Of a stretch of DNA of 64,000 bases, positions 15,181 to 23,370 are shown one piece after another. The translations under genes were made by a program, and so were the position numbers. The DNA comes from Lysobacter enzymogenes (GTDB lineage Bacteria; Pseudomonadota; Gammaproteobacteria; Xanthomonadales; Xanthomonadaceae). Numbering within the stretch: position 1 is the first letter of the stretch; every line of letters starts with the position of its first letter. The notes beneath the pieces are model-generated. The model searched no databases, was not told the origin of the DNA, and saw only the letters and a list, made by a program, of their open reading frames with translations. Where the stretch lies: contig NZ_CP067395.1 of assembly GCF_017355525.1 (NCBI RefSeq), positions 4,123,001-4,187,000 on the forward strand, given 5' to 3'.

Positions 15181-15236
15181 GATGCGGCAATTCGCCTGCG
15201 GGCACGGAAATTCCAGGAAGTGCGCTGGATCGCGCT

Positions 15237-15256
15237 TGTGAGCGCGCGCGCTCACA
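15237..15256. promoter_or_regulatory. 20-bp perfect palindrome TGTGAGCGCG/CGCGCTCACA
   Basis: Both 10-bp arms match exactly. The outer words TGTGA and TCACA are those of a CRP/Clp site, but they are 10 rather than 6 bases apart. The element lies 169 bases ahead of the MFS start and 375 bases ahead of gltB. Confidence 0.5.
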
Positions 15257-15424
15257 GCCGATTTCGTAAGCCGATGATCGCAATAGAAAAATCGAGGCCG
15301 CACGATGCGATTAGTAACGCCGGAAACCATCCCGCCATGACATTCGTCCATAGCCTGGGCAACGGCGGGCGCTAAACTGCGCGGCGAGCATCCCTCGTTC
15401 TCTTTCAGGCCGGCCGCCGACCCC

Positions 15425-16705
15425 ATGACCACCGCTTCCGCTCCCGCACCGGGCGCGCGCCGCGCTGCGCTCGTCTTCATCTTCGTCACCGTGCTGATCG
15501 ACGTGCTGTCGTTCGGGCTCATCATTCCGGTGCTGCCGCATCTGATCGAGAAGTTCGTCGACGGCGACACCGCGCGCGCGGCCTATTGGGTCGGGCTGTT
15601 CGGCACCGTGTTCGCGCTGATCCAGTTCGTGTTCTCGCCGATCCAGGGCAGCCTGTCGGACCGCTACGGGCGGCGCCCGGTGATCCTGTTGTCGTGCCTG
15701 GGCCTGGGCCTGGACTTCATCCTGATGGCGGTGGCCAACACCTTGCCGCTGCTGTTGATCGGCCGGGTCATCTCCGGCATCACCGCGGCCAGCTTCACCA
15801 CCGCCAACGCCTACATCGCCGACATCACCCCGCCGGAACAGCGCGCCAAGAGCTTCGGCATGATCGGCGCGGCGTTCGGCGTGGGCTTCGTGATCGGGCC
15901 GGTGATCGGCGCGTATCTGGGCGAAGTCGACCTGCGCCTGCCGTTCTGGTTCTCCGCGGGCCTGGCGCTGCTCAACTTCCTCTACGGCCTGTTCGTGCTG
16001 CCCGAGTCGCTGCCGAAGGAAAAGCGCAGCGCGCGCTTCGACTGGAGCCACGCCAACCCGCTGGGTTCGCTGATGCTGCTCAAGCGCTATCCGCAGGTGT
16101 TCGGCCTGGCCGCGGTGGTGTTCATCGCCAACATGGCGCATTACGTGTATCCGAGCATCTTCGTGCTGTTCGCCGACTACCAGTACCACTGGGGCCTGCG
16201 CGAGGTCGGCTGGGTGCTGCTGGTGGTCGGCGTGTTCAACATCATCGTCAACGTCGCCTTGATCGGGCGGGTGGTCGCGAAACTGGGCGAGCGCCGCACC
16301 TTGCTGCTCGGGTTGAGCTGCGGCGCGCTCGGCTTCGTCATCTACGGGCTGGCCGAACAGGGCTGGTACTTCCTGCTCGGCCTGCCGATCAGCGCCTTGT
16401 GGGCGATGGCCGCGCCGGCGACGCAGGCGCTGGTCACGCGCCAGGTCGGCGCCGACGCGCAGGGCCGGGTGCAGGGCGCGCTGATGAGCCTGATCGCGCT
16501 GGCCGGGGTGATCGGTCCGGCGCTGTACGCCGGCAGCTTCGGCTACTTCATCGGCAAGAGCGCGCCGGTGCATCTGCCGGGCGCGCCGTGGTTCATCGCC
16601 GCGGCGCTGCTGACCCTGGGGCTGTTGATCGCCTGGCGCTACGCGCGCGCGCCCACCGCGCCGGCGGCGCCGCCCGCGGCCGGCGCCGCCGAAGCGGCGG
16701 CCTGA
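15425..16705 (+). CDS. TCR/Tet-family MFS efflux transporter
   Basis: 426 residues with twelve hydrophobic segments in two halves. The motif-A loop GSLSDRYGRRPVIL lies between helices 2 and 3, and the GAAFGVGFVIGPVIGAYLG block (motif C-like) is typical of proton-drug antiporters of the TetA group. The N-terminus FVTVLIDVLSFGLIIPVLP is also TetA-like. The substrate cannot be read from the sequence; many chromosomal members are not tetracycline pumps. It is the only gene transcribed rightward from the gltB divergent region before the small lipoprotein gene. Confidence 0.9.
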   Translation: MTTASAPAPGARRAALVFIFVTVLIDVLSFGLIIPVLPHLIEKFVDGDTARAAYWVGLFGTVFALIQFVFSPIQGSLSDRYGRRPVILLSCLGLGLDFILMAVANTLPLLLIGRVISGITAASFTTANAYIADITPPEQRAKSFGMIGAAFGVGFVIGPVIGAYLGEVDLRLPFWFSAGLALLNFLYGLFVLPESLPKEKRSARFDWSHANPLGSLMLLKRYPQVFGLAAVVFIANMAHYVYPSIFVLFADYQYHWGLREVGWVLLVVGVFNIIVNVALIGRVVAKLGERRTLLLGLSCGALGFVIYGLAEQGWYFLLGLPISALWAMAAPATQALVTRQVGADAQGRVQGALMSLIALAGVIGPALYAGSFGYFIGKSAPVHLPGAPWFIAAALLTLGLLIAWRYARAPTAPAAPPAAGAAEAAA

Positions 16706-16794
16706 ACCGTTCGCGTCCCCACCTGACCGATGGCACAGGTGGGGCGGCCGCGCGCGCCGGCATGGTCGGGTTCCGTCCGCCAGGAGAGACCCGC

Positions 16795-17034
16795 ATGCGC
16801 GCGCTGCCCGCCTTCGTTCTGAGCCTTGTCGCCGCCGCCGCGCTGAGCGCGTGCGGCGGCGTGTCGTACCGCGACACCAACGCCGCCGTGGACGCGCGGC
16901 CCGAATGCGCCAGCGGCCCGCTGCGGCCGGGCGAGACGCCGCCGTCGTGGTGCGAGCGCAAGGTCGAGACGGATTGGAAGTCGGATCGCGGCGGGGAGAA
17001 GGTCGACTTCAAGAAGAAGGAGGGCGGGGGCTGA
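16795..17034 (+). CDS. Small lipoprotein
   Basis: 79 residues. caggagag sits just upstream of the ATG. The signal peptide ends with LSAC, making C20 the lipidated residue. The mature peptide is charged, with SYRDTNAAVDARPEC, PSWCERKVETDW and a lysine-rich C-terminus ending KKKEGGG. Two further cysteines could form a disulfide. No family is recognised, and it could be regulated with the upstream MFS gene (89-base gap). Confidence 0.8.
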   Translation: MRALPAFVLSLVAAAALSACGGVSYRDTNAAVDARPECASGPLRPGETPPSWCERKVETDWKSDRGGEKVDFKKKEGGG

Positions 17035-17122
17035 GGGTTCGTCGCGGTTTGGGAGAGCCGTGGCGGAAGGCGGCTCTCGCGAAAGACGATTCCGGCGAAC
17101 TCGCCGGTCGCCCTTCCCGCGA

Positions 17123-17560
17123 CTACGGCGCCATCTGCGCCAGCTCCGCCTCCGGCAGCGGCAGCAAGGCCCAGAACGGCACCCGCGTCTTGGCCCAGTC
17201 GCGCGCCGCTTCGCCGAGGATTTCGACCAGGGTCGCGGCGTCGTCGGCATTCGCCGCCTGCCACGCGCCGGCGCGTTCGATCAGCAGCAGGTAACCCGGC
17301 GCCGGCCACCACGACAGGTCGTTGACGCTGTCGTCGAGCGCGTCCCAGTTGCCGCCGAACCACTCGGGAAAACGCAGGCCGGCGGCGAGGCGGGCGAGCG
17401 CGTCGTCCTTGTCGCGGCAGTCGGCGAAGTCGACCCGCACCAGCGCGAATTCCAGTTCGGCGGCGGCATCGGCCAGGGCCTGGCTGTCGCGCGCGTCGAT
17501 GAAGTAGGCGCCGGCCTGGGCCGGGTCGGCGAGCAGTTCGCGCGGGTCGATGGCGCTCAT
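17123..17560 (-). CDS. Barstar-family ribonuclease inhibitor
   Basis: 145 residues with a barstar fold signature in the middle. FPEWFGGNWDALDDSVNDLSWW (written here by its key residues W-F-G-G-N-W-D-A-L-D-D) includes the two acidic residues of the barnase-binding helix. The N-terminal strand is YFIDARDS. It is longer than the 89-residue classical barstar because of a C-terminal extension. Its ATG overlaps the stop of the upstream RNase gene by ATGA, so toxin and inhibitor are translationally coupled. It probably stays in the cytoplasm to neutralise the RNase before export. Confidence 0.93.
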   Translation of the reverse strand: MSAIDPRELLADPAQAGAYFIDARDSQALADAAAELEFALVRVDFADCRDKDDALARLAAGLRFPEWFGGNWDALDDSVNDLSWWPAPGYLLLIERAGAWQAANADDAATLVEILGEAARDWAKTRVPFWALLPLPEAELAQMAP

Positions 17561-18006
17561 CGCGCGGCTCCTTGAGCGGGCGGGTCGAAACGGCGGAAGC
17601 TGCGGTAGTGGTCGTCGCTGTAATAGAACTCCACCGGCGGATCGCCACCGGTGACGATGCGGCGCGCGCCGCGGTCGTCCGAGCCCGGGGTTTCCACGGT
17701 GTACTCGCGGTAATAGCCGCGCGGCTGCGGCGGCAGGCGGCGCTCGCGGTTCTGGAAGGTGCTGCCGTCCTGGCGGTGTTCGAAGCGGCCGCCGCTTTGG
17801 ATCTTGCGCAGCACGTCGCGGGCTTCGGCGGGCAGGAACGCGGGATAAGCCGCGTCGTTGCGCGCGCCTTCGTTGCGCGATGCGCGCGGGCCGTCGGCGA
17901 CGGCGACCGGGCCCGATGCGGTCGCAGCGGGACGGTGGCCGAACTGGTTCCAGGCCCACAGGCCGATCAGGACGACGGCGGCGAGCGGCCAGAGGTTGCG
18001 GCGCAT
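17557..18006 (-). CDS. Barnase-like guanyl-specific ribonuclease, exported or membrane-anchored
   Basis: 149 residues. An N-terminal hydrophobic segment (about 5-20) is followed by a Pro/Ala linker and a microbial RNase domain from about residue 57. The barnase core is clear: TFQNRE, then E101 (general base, in YYREYTV), R116 (in ARRIVTG) and H133 (in SDDHYRSF). All catalytic residues are present, so it should be active. The signal segment lacks a clear signal-peptidase site, so a membrane-tethered form is possible. It is encoded upstream of, and overlapping, its barstar partner. Confidence 0.93.
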   Translation of the reverse strand: MRRNLWPLAAVVLIGLWAWNQFGHRPAATASGPVAVADGPRASRNEGARNDAAYPAFLPAEARDVLRKIQSGGRFEHRQDGSTFQNRERRLPPQPRGYYREYTVETPGSDDRGARRIVTGGDPPVEFYYSDDHYRSFRRFDPPAQGAAR

Positions 18007-18151
18007 GGCGAGGGCTCCCGGAAAAGGTCGGGAGTTTAGGCGACGCGGGCTCTACGTGGCATGAGCGGGTCAGGGGAATCGCAGGAACGATGGCCTGGGC
18101 GAGTCTGCTGCCTCGGCGCCGTTGTGCTCGCGCCGTCTTCGCTCCTCGCGC

Positions 18152-18562
18152 TTACCCGCAGCCGATGTCGACGATGACGTTGCGCTCGTCGACATGCACG
18201 TTGACCCGGCCGTCCAGGTATTCCTTGGTGATCATCTGCCCGGGCTTGAGCACGCGTACCGTGTGGCCGCCGGCGGCGGCGCGGGCGCGTTCGACGGTGG
18301 CGGCGTCGGCGGTCTTGCCGATCAGCGCGGACTTGGCGGCGTCGGCGTTGCAGCTCGGCCGCGGCGGCAGCGGTGCGGGCTCGGCCGGCGCGGCGGGTTC
18401 GGCCGCGGTCTGGCCGGCGGCGGACTGTTCGGCGGAACTGGGCATGTCGGCGGCCGGGCGCGGGCCGGCGCAGGCGCTCATCGCCAGCGGCAGCGCCGCC
18501 GCCAGACACAGCGCGGAAAACAGGCGGGGCGTGCGGCGGGATGCGGCGGTCGGTGCGGACAT
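18152..18562 (-). CDS. I78-family peptidase inhibitor-like lipoprotein (copy 1)
   Basis: 136 residues. The signal peptide ends with the lipobox MSAC, followed by a long Ala/Pro/Glu linker to about residue 67. The I78-like domain has CNADAAKSALIGKTADAATVERARAAAG, described by its key CNA...AxxxIG...ATVERAR pattern, then a typical end with VRVLKPGQMIT, EYLDGRVNVHVDE and IVDIGCG. I78 proteins are thought to inhibit proteases. The outer-membrane or periplasmic location suggests protection from the cell's own secreted proteases. A paralogue lies 212 bases upstream on the same strand. Confidence 0.85.
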   Translation of the reverse strand: MSAPTAASRRTPRLFSALCLAAALPLAMSACAGPRPAADMPSSAEQSAAGQTAAEPAAPAEPAPLPPRPSCNADAAKSALIGKTADAATVERARAAAGGHTVRVLKPGQMITKEYLDGRVNVHVDERNVIVDIGCG

Positions 18563-18691
18563 GGCGTTCTCCTTTCGCGAAGCGCGCGCGGCGCGGTCAG
18601 GCGAGCCTGCGCCGCTGCGGCTGTGTCGCGGGTTAACGCCGCTGGATGCGATGGCCGATTCGCGACTGCGCGCACAGCGCAGCCGGCTTTT

Positions 18692-18753
18692 GTGGGAGGG
18701 CCTTCGGACTTTCAGGCCTGCGCGGAAAGCGTCGGGCCTGAAGGCCCTCCCAC
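18692..18753. repeat. Family B inverted repeat (GTGGGAGGGC type)
   Basis: gtgggagggccttc at the left and gaaggccctcccac at the right, with inner words caggcctg and cgggcctg. It lies between the two I78-inhibitor genes, and other copies are at 19355 and 23211. Confidence 0.85.
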
Positions 18754-18774
18754 GGACAGCGACAGCGCGCGGGA

Positions 18775-19077
18775 TCAGCCGCAGCGCAGGCCGGTGATCG
18801 CGCCGCGCTCGTTGACGTCGACGTTGATGCGGTCTTCGCGGTAATCCATGGTCGCGGCCATGCCCGGGGTCAGCACGCGCACGTCGCGGCTGTGGCTTTC
18901 GCTGCGGATGCGGTCGACCGTGGCGGCGTCGGGCGCGCGGCCGATGGCCCAGCGCGCGGCTTCGGCGTTGCAGGTCTGGCCGACGTTGGTCGGCGGAATC
19001 GGCGTCGCGCAGGCGGACAGCATCAGGCCGAGCGCGGCGACCGGCAACGCGAGGCGGAGGGAGATCGGGGAGGACAT
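18775..19077 (-). CDS. I78-family peptidase inhibitor-like lipoprotein (copy 2)
   Basis: 100 residues from the ATG at 19077. The lipobox is LSAC. The inhibitor domain follows almost directly, with CNAEAARWAIGRAPDAATVDRIR (key pattern CNAEA...IG...ATVDRIR), VRVLTPGMAATMDY, EDRINVDVNE and a GLRCG end. It is a shorter paralogue of the protein encoded at 18152-18562, lacking the Pro/Ala linker. The paired cysteines at both ends of the domain are kept in both copies. A repeat-containing spacer between the two genes suggests separate transcription or a small tandem duplication. Confidence 0.83.
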   Translation of the reverse strand: MSSPISLRLALPVAALGLMLSACATPIPPTNVGQTCNAEAARWAIGRAPDAATVDRIRSESHSRDVRVLTPGMAATMDYREDRINVDVNERGAITGLRCG

Positions 19078-19354
19078 GGCGAGGCTCCTGCATGGGGTAT
19101 GGACGGGAGTGCCGCGAGCCTGGGCCCGGCGGCGTGTGCGGCGCATGAAGGCCGGCGTTGCGGGAACGGCGCGATGCGAAGGCCATGTCGGCGCGGTGCG
19201 CGGATCGTCGCGGCCGGGCCGTTCCTGCGAGGCAGGGCGAGTCTATACGAGCGCGGCGACAGGTTTGCGTCGCGCGTTCAAGCGGCGGTCAGGGCGCGGC
19301 TACAGTCGCTGCGTTTTTCGGGTTTCGTTCTTGAGTGACGGCTTGTAACTGTGC

Positions 19355-19428
19355 GTGGGAGAGACTTCAGTCCCGACGCTTTCGTTTCCGATCTGAGCCA
19401 AAAGCGTCGGGACTGAAGTCCCTCCCAC
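19355..19428. repeat. Family B inverted repeat
   Basis: gtgggagagacttcagtccc and its near-complement gggactgaagtccctcccac enclose the palindromic words cgacgcttt and aaaagcgtcg. It is the only recognisable element in the 378-base gap 19078-19455, and it sits next to the stop codon of the mrfB-like gene. Confidence 0.85.
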
Positions 19429-19455
19429 AAAAGCCGATGGATGTTCCGCGGGGAA

Positions 19456-20634
19456 TCAGGATTCCAGCAGCGCCGCATCGGCCTGCGCTTGTGCCTGCAC
19501 CAGCCGCAGCATCAGCTGGGCGAGCGTGACCACGTCCTGATGATTGTGCGCGGCCACGCGCCGCAACAGCGCCGACGAACCGCCGCGCAGGAAATGCAGC
19601 CACGCCGCCGGCGCTTGCGAGCCGGGCAGGTCGTCTTCGCGCACGATCCGCAGCAGCTCGCGTTCCATCGTCGCGAGCTTGCAGTTCTCCCACACGCCGC
19701 GGTACAGCCGCCGGGTCGGGAACAGCAGATCGACGTGATCGAGCCCGGCCAGCGGATTGGCGATGCGCGCCAACCGATAACGCGTGTTGAGCAGCGGCGC
19801 GTCGTAGCACCGGCCGTTGTAGCTCGACAGCACGGTCTCCGCCGTCAGCCAGCGCGCGAACTCGCGCAGCATCGCGGTTTCGGCCGACAGCGTGGAGATC
19901 ATCAACTGGCGGATGCGCAGGCCGTCGCCGCGCTGCGGATCGTCGTACCAGTCGGCCGCGCCGATCATGAAGGCGCGGGTGCCGGTGCCGCCGGCCAGGC
20001 CGGTGGTTTCGGTGTCGAAGAACAGCAGCCGGCGCGGGTCGAGGCGATCCTCGCGGCGCTTGGCGAAGTCCAGCGGCAAGGCTTCGCGCGGGCCGGGCAG
20101 CGGTAGATGCGCCTGGATCAGATGCAGGCCCGGGGCGATTTCTTCGCCGGGCAGGGAGCGGTCGGCGGGCAGCGCGCGCACGCTGCGCGCGGGGTCGGCG
20201 GCGCTCGCGCGCTCGCCTCGGCGCGCGAGCGCGGCAGCGCTGCGCCCGCTCTCGCGTGCGTCGCCGCGCGCGTCCGCGGCGCGCGGCGCGGGCGGGCCCG
20301 AGGCGGGTGTCGGTTTGCGTTCGCGCAAGGCGATCATGCGGCGCAAGGCATCGAGGTCGGGGCGTTGCGTGCGGGCAGGCGCGGGTGCGAGGCCGTCGGG
20401 TCCGAAGATGCAATCGGCGTCGCTGCGCGCGTTGGCGGCGGCCGCGGCCGCGCCGGCCGAATCGGTGCCGGCCGCGCCGGGCGTTGCGGCTTGCACCAGC
20501 GCGGCGTTGTTCGTTGCCGCCGGCTCGTCGCGCGTTGCCGGCAACGCCACCGGCGCCGCGGCGCGCGGCGCCGCCGTCTCGCTGCGCCCGGCCTGCTGTT
20601 GCAGCGCGCGCAACCTGGCCAGATTCAAGCTCAT
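19456..20634 (-). CDS. mrfB: YprB/MrfB-like RNase H-fold 3'-5' exonuclease
   Basis: 392 residues. The first 160 or so are low-complexity Ala/Arg-rich. The DEDD exonuclease domain starts with FFDTETTG (D207, E209), continues with YNGRCYDAPLL, and ends with AHNHQDVVTL, supplying the remaining metal ligands. The protein matches the YprB family, whose Bacillus member MrfB works with helicase MrfA in mitomycin-crosslink repair. Its ATG overlaps the stop of the helicase gene (ATGA at 20631-20634). The C-terminal TPR seen in Bacillus MrfB is not obvious. The start was chosen by the overlap. Confidence 0.85.
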   Translation of the reverse strand: MSLNLARLRALQQQAGRSETAAPRAAAPVALPATRDEPAATNNAALVQAATPGAAGTDSAGAAAAAANARSDADCIFGPDGLAPAPARTQRPDLDALRRMIALRERKPTPASGPPAPRAADARGDARESGRSAAALARRGERASAADPARSVRALPADRSLPGEEIAPGLHLIQAHLPLPGPREALPLDFAKRREDRLDPRRLLFFDTETTGLAGGTGTRAFMIGAADWYDDPQRGDGLRIRQLMISTLSAETAMLREFARWLTAETVLSSYNGRCYDAPLLNTRYRLARIANPLAGLDHVDLLFPTRRLYRGVWENCKLATMERELLRIVREDDLPGSQAPAAWLHFLRGGSSALLRRVAAHNHQDVVTLAQLMLRLVQAQAQADAALLES

Positions 20635-23090
20635 GCGTCCGCGTCCTCGAGCAGGCGCAGCACCTGCAGCGCGAGCGCGCGCGGCGTGGCGCCGCCGCCG
20701 TCTTCGTCGCTGGCCAGCACCGGGCCGACGCAGGCCGGGCAGCCGGCGCGGCAATCGCAGCCCTCAACCAGCTCGCGCGCGCGCAGCACCAGTTCGGCCT
20801 GGCGCCGCCACAGCGGCTCGCTCAGCCCGACGCCGCCGGGGAAGTTGTCGTACAGGTACACGGTCGGCACGAACTGCTGCACGTCGCCGACCAAGGCGGC
20901 GCTGTCGTTGCCGTCGCCGCGGATCTGCCCGCGTCCGTCCTTGTCCTGGGTCGCGAACCACGCCCCGTCGCCGTTGCCGACCGACTTCTGCAAGTCGCGC
21001 GCATCGGCCATCACCGCGACCGTGGCGACGATGTGCAGCGCGTGCGCGGCGCCGAGAAAGCCGTCGAGCGCGTCCTGGCGCGAGGCGAAGCGCGACAGCA
21101 GCACGCCCTGCGGCAACTGCCACCACAGCGCGGTGGTGTGCAGTTCCTGGTCGGGCAGGTTGACCGGCCCGTAGCCGATGCTTTCGTGGGTGTAGTAGCG
21201 GATCTTCTTGTAGCCGGCGACGCGCCGCACCACGTGCACCTCGCCGTGGTGGCTGTCGCCGCGGCCCGCATCGCAGCCGTCGAAGCGTTCCAGCACCTTG
21301 AGCTTGGTGTAGTCGATCGAGTCGGTGTAGTAGTCGACGTGGGTGCGGGTGACGTAGGCCTTGCGGCCATCCCAGTCGAGCCGCTCGACCTGGTACGGCA
21401 CCGACTGGATCATGTGGATCGCGCCTTCGTACAAGGTCAGCGCCGCGGCCGAATAGTCGACCTCGGCGATGATGGTCTGGCGCCCGTCGCTGCGGTCGAC
21501 CACGACGAAATTGCCGTCGGCGACCGAGCGCAGGCTCACCGCATTGGCCGGGTAGCTGTCGGCGATCCACTCCCAGCGCTCGCCTTCGCGATGGACCACG
21601 CCGGTTTCGGCCAGCGCTTCCAGGAACACGGCCGGATCGACCGGGCCGAACGACTCGCCGTGCAGGAACGGCAGCTCGAACGCGGCGCAGCGGATGTGGT
21701 CGAACAGGATCAGCGGCTGGTCCGGGGCGATGCGCGCGTGCTCGGGCGAGGCGTCGGCGAAGAAATCCGGATGCCGCACCACGTACTGGTCCAACGGTTG
21801 CGAGCTGGCCACCATGACCCCGAGCGAGGGCTGCTGGCGGCGTCCGGCGCGGCCGAAGCGCTGCCACGTCGCCGCGACCGAACCCGGATAGCCGTTGAGC
21901 ACGACCACGTCGAGGCTGCCGATATCCACGCCGAGCTCCAGCGCCGAGGTCGCGACGATGCCGTCGATGCGGCCGTCGCGCATCGCCCGCTCGGCCTCGC
22001 GCCGCTCGCTCGGCAGGTAGCCGCCGCGGTAGGCGCGGATGCGTGCGGGCTTGCGCGGATCGGAATCGAACACGTCCTTCAAATACTTGGTCAGCACCTC
22101 GACCATCAGCCGGGTCTGCGCGAACACCAGGGTCTTGAGCCCGGCCTTGATCGCGATGCGGGCGATGCGGTTGCTCTGCGAACGCGCCGAGGCGCGCAGG
22201 CCGAGGTCGGCGTTGATCACCGGCGGGTTCCACAGCAGCACGTGTTTGTCGCCGGTCGGCGCGCCGGAGTCGAGGATCGCGCGCACCGGCTGTTCGATCA
22301 GCGCCTCGGCGTGCGCCTGCGGGTTACCGATGGTGGCCGAGCACAGGATGAACTGCGGACTCACGCCGTAGAACGCGCAAATGCGCTTGAGCCGGCGCAG
22401 CACCCCGGCGACATGGCTGCCGAACACGCCGCGGTAGGTGTGCACCTCGTCGATCACCACGTAGCGCAGGTTCTCGAAGAACTGCGCCCACTTGGTGTGA
22501 TGCGGCAGGATCGCCTGATGCAGCATGTCGGGATTGGAGACGACGATGTCGCCGTGCAGGCGGATCGCCTGGCGCGCGTCGCCGGGGGTGTCGCCGTCGA
22601 AGGTGAAGGCTTTGACCCCGAGATCGCCGGCGCGGTTGAGTTCCAGCAACTCCGCCACTTGATCCTGCGCCAGCGCCTTGGTCGGGAACAGGTACAGCGC
22701 TTTCGCGCCCGAGGTCATCGCCGCGCTGACCACCGGCAGGGTGTAGCACAGCGATTTGCCCGAAGCGGTCGGCGTGACCACGGCGACGTGCTCGCCGGCC
22801 TGCGCGGCCTGCCACGCTTCGGCCTGATGGCTGTAGAGCCGGTCGATGCCGCGCGCGCGCAGCGCGGTTTTCAGCGGCTCGGGCAAATCTTCGGGCAAGG
22901 GCGCATAACGCCCCTCGCGACCCGGCACGGTGAAATGCCCGGTGATGCGGGCGCCGTAGCGGCGCTGCAGGCGCTGGGCCAGCGCGGCGCCGTGGCGCGC
23001 CGGCAGCGGCGCGTCCTCGCCCTCGGGCTTGCGCGCGTTGGGATGGGCGGGGACGAGATCGTGGTGCGCGGGGTCGATGAGGGCGGACAT
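20631..23090 (-). CDS. mrfA: MrfA/YprA-like DEVH-box helicase with C-terminal cysteine cluster
   Basis: 819-residue SF2 helicase. Motif I is TPTASGKS (K112), motif II is DEVH (214-217), and motif III is CSATIGNP. The helicase C domain has VVLNGYPGS and the QRFGRAGRRQQ motif VI. The C-terminal MZB (DUF1998-type) domain has C778, C780, C784 and C787, a likely metal site. This architecture is that of MrfA (YprA), a mitomycin-repair helicase in Bacillus. The tight overlap with the exonuclease gene supports a common DNA-damage function here, which is inferred rather than shown for this organism. Confidence 0.9.
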   Translation of the reverse strand: MSALIDPAHHDLVPAHPNARKPEGEDAPLPARHGAALAQRLQRRYGARITGHFTVPGREGRYAPLPEDLPEPLKTALRARGIDRLYSHQAEAWQAAQAGEHVAVVTPTASGKSLCYTLPVVSAAMTSGAKALYLFPTKALAQDQVAELLELNRAGDLGVKAFTFDGDTPGDARQAIRLHGDIVVSNPDMLHQAILPHHTKWAQFFENLRYVVIDEVHTYRGVFGSHVAGVLRRLKRICAFYGVSPQFILCSATIGNPQAHAEALIEQPVRAILDSGAPTGDKHVLLWNPPVINADLGLRASARSQSNRIARIAIKAGLKTLVFAQTRLMVEVLTKYLKDVFDSDPRKPARIRAYRGGYLPSERREAERAMRDGRIDGIVATSALELGVDIGSLDVVVLNGYPGSVAATWQRFGRAGRRQQPSLGVMVASSQPLDQYVVRHPDFFADASPEHARIAPDQPLILFDHIRCAAFELPFLHGESFGPVDPAVFLEALAETGVVHREGERWEWIADSYPANAVSLRSVADGNFVVVDRSDGRQTIIAEVDYSAAALTLYEGAIHMIQSVPYQVERLDWDGRKAYVTRTHVDYYTDSIDYTKLKVLERFDGCDAGRGDSHHGEVHVVRRVAGYKKIRYYTHESIGYGPVNLPDQELHTTALWWQLPQGVLLSRFASRQDALDGFLGAAHALHIVATVAVMADARDLQKSVGNGDGAWFATQDKDGRGQIRGDGNDSAALVGDVQQFVPTVYLYDNFPGGVGLSEPLWRRQAELVLRARELVEGCDCRAGCPACVGPVLASDEDGGGATPRALALQVLRLLEDADA

Positions 23091-23210
23091 GGCGGGGCCG
23101 GACGGGGCGTCGTCTCGTTGTACGCGACTGGGGTCTCAGCGTGTGAGACGGCGCCGTGGCGGGCGATGGCGACTTTGCCGCTTGTGGCGGCGGCACCGGT
23201 GTCGGCTTTT

Positions 23211-23293
23211 GTGGGAGGGCCTTCAGGCCCGAAGCTCTTATGTCCGATCGCGGCGTTGCGAAACAAAAGCCTCGGGCCTGAACGCCGTCCCAC
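23211..23293. repeat. Family B inverted repeat
   Basis: gtgggagggccttcaggccc at the left, gggcctgaacgccgtcccac at the right. It lies between the divergent starts of the mrfA-like gene and the YegD-like gene. Confidence 0.85.
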
Positions 23294-23370
23294 AAAAGCA
23301 AGGTCCTGCGGTTCACTCATGCGCCCGCCGCAGCCTGTATCCTTGCGCGCCGCGAATTCCAGCCCTCCCC

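Larger units (their letters stand above)
14863..15424. other. Divergent intergenic region gltB / MFS transporter
   Basis: 562 bases without a convincing gene; short ORFs here lack ribosome sites and family features. It carries two well-formed palindromes (15168-15180 and 15237-15256) and AT-richer patches near 15160-15310. It is therefore the likely regulatory region for both flanking genes. Confidence 0.7.

Noticed and set aside
15237-15256. CRP/Clp binding site
   Set aside because: TGTGA and TCACA are ten bases apart, not six, so this is not a standard site.
14883-15269. Small ORF of 128 codons upstream of the MFS gene
   Set aside because: No ribosome site and Arg/Gly-rich sequence without family features. 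It overlaps both palindromes and fits non-coding regulatory DNA better.
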